From Acetofilamentum sp. (lineage in GTDB: Bacteria; Bacteroidota; Bacteroidia; Bacteroidales; JAADGE01): 6,426 bases of DNA. Every line of letters starts with the position of its first letter. Within the stretch, counting starts at the first letter, position 1. Below, piece by piece: positions 6,127-6,426 of the stretch. The position numbers were made by a program, and so were the translations under genes. The notes under the pieces are model-generated. The model saw only the letters and a program-made list of their open reading frames with translations. It made no database searches and had not been told where the DNA came from. The DNA lies in assembly GCA_020720705.1 (NCBI GenBank), contig DYOJ01000137.1:1-6426 (forward strand), given 5' to 3'.

Positions 6127-6426
6127 ATTTATTGTAGAACTATTACAGGTTAAACGATACTCAATACATTTTTTTGTCAATAGGTTTGACTTTGGGTTTA
6201 AATATTTTTTTTGTAAGAGATATATTTTCAATCTAATTTTTAATAAATCAATACCTTACAGCAATACTTCAATTGATTTTTTTTTTTAAAATCAGAGGTT
6301 AGATATTAGACTCAAATCGCTTTATTCCAATCAGTTACAATCAATACATTATTTTTTGAAATATTCTTATCTTATTTCGACTTTACGAAGTTAAAGATTT
6401 CGGCAAAGTTTGTGCTTAGAATAGTT
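6127..6426. other. AT-rich stretch with no convincing gene
   Basis: These 300 bases are very AT-rich, with a T11 run at 6277-6287. The hydrolase first frame stays open upstream to 6255, but codons there look like AT-rich noise (many Lys, Leu, Ile, Asn) and offer no ATG. At the right edge one minus-strand frame (6425-6372) is open for 17 codons, ending FAEIFNFVKSK before TAA. This could be the tail of a gene lying outside the window, or chance. No tRNA, terminator or promoter was convincing. Confidence 0.5.

Noticed and set aside
6127..6231. Longer hydrolase N-terminus beginning at a TTG near 6231
   Set aside because: The extra 35 residues have no hydrolase feature. The ATG at 6126 puts the HGTWS segment at the distance from the N-terminus expected for this fold.
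6098..6289. Plus-strand frame of 63 codons rich in Phe, Ile and Asn
   Set aside because: Low-complexity AT-rich translation with no motif. It partly overlaps the hydrolase 5' end on the other strand.
6275..6295. TGATTTT and AAAATCA inverted repeat around the T11 run, considered as a terminator
   Set aside because: The stem is only A-T and G-T rich, its loop is the T run itself, and no T tract follows on either strand.

Overview
The window looks like a chromosomal segment from a member of Bacteroidota, most likely Bacteroidales-like, with fairly AT-rich intergenic DNA. Three things support this. The promoters match the Bacteroidota -7 consensus TAnnTTTG (TAGATTTG, TATATTTG, TATTTTTG). Shine-Dalgarno sequences are weak or absent. 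The gene order coiled-coil protein, zapA, 6S-type RNA, rny is one I associate with this phylum; that is recall, not a search.

Region 1 (1-2124, minus strand) reads as a three-gene unit. First comes a DegT-family sugar aminotransferase (WbpE-like), then a hexapeptide-repeat N-acetyltransferase (WbpD-like). Eight bases after that starts a C5-cytosine DNA methyltransferase, which runs off the left edge. The first two are consecutive steps in making UDP-2,3-diacetamido-2,3-dideoxy-glucuronic acid, a precursor of surface polysaccharide. A TAnnTTTG promoter lies just upstream of the aminotransferase.

Region 2 (2171-4714, minus strand) is a housekeeping block. It holds a short coiled-coil protein, ZapA, an RNA of about 205 nt with its own promoter and a 6S-like fold, and ribonuclease Y, and it ends in a strong intrinsic terminator. 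The RNA is in none of the reading frames and was found from structure, promoter and gene order.

Region 3 (4715-6426) is accessory. A plus-strand gene encodes a small exported protein of unknown function. It converges on, and overlaps by four bases, a minus-strand alpha/beta-hydrolase gene. The hydrolase is split between two frames by an apparent single-base loss near an A6 run. The last 300 bases are AT-rich with no convincing gene.

I see no CRISPR array, tRNA, rRNA, insertion sequence or clear new multi-gene system. The items most worth checking are the 6S-type RNA, the frameshifted hydrolase, and the methyltransferase attached to the sugar genes.
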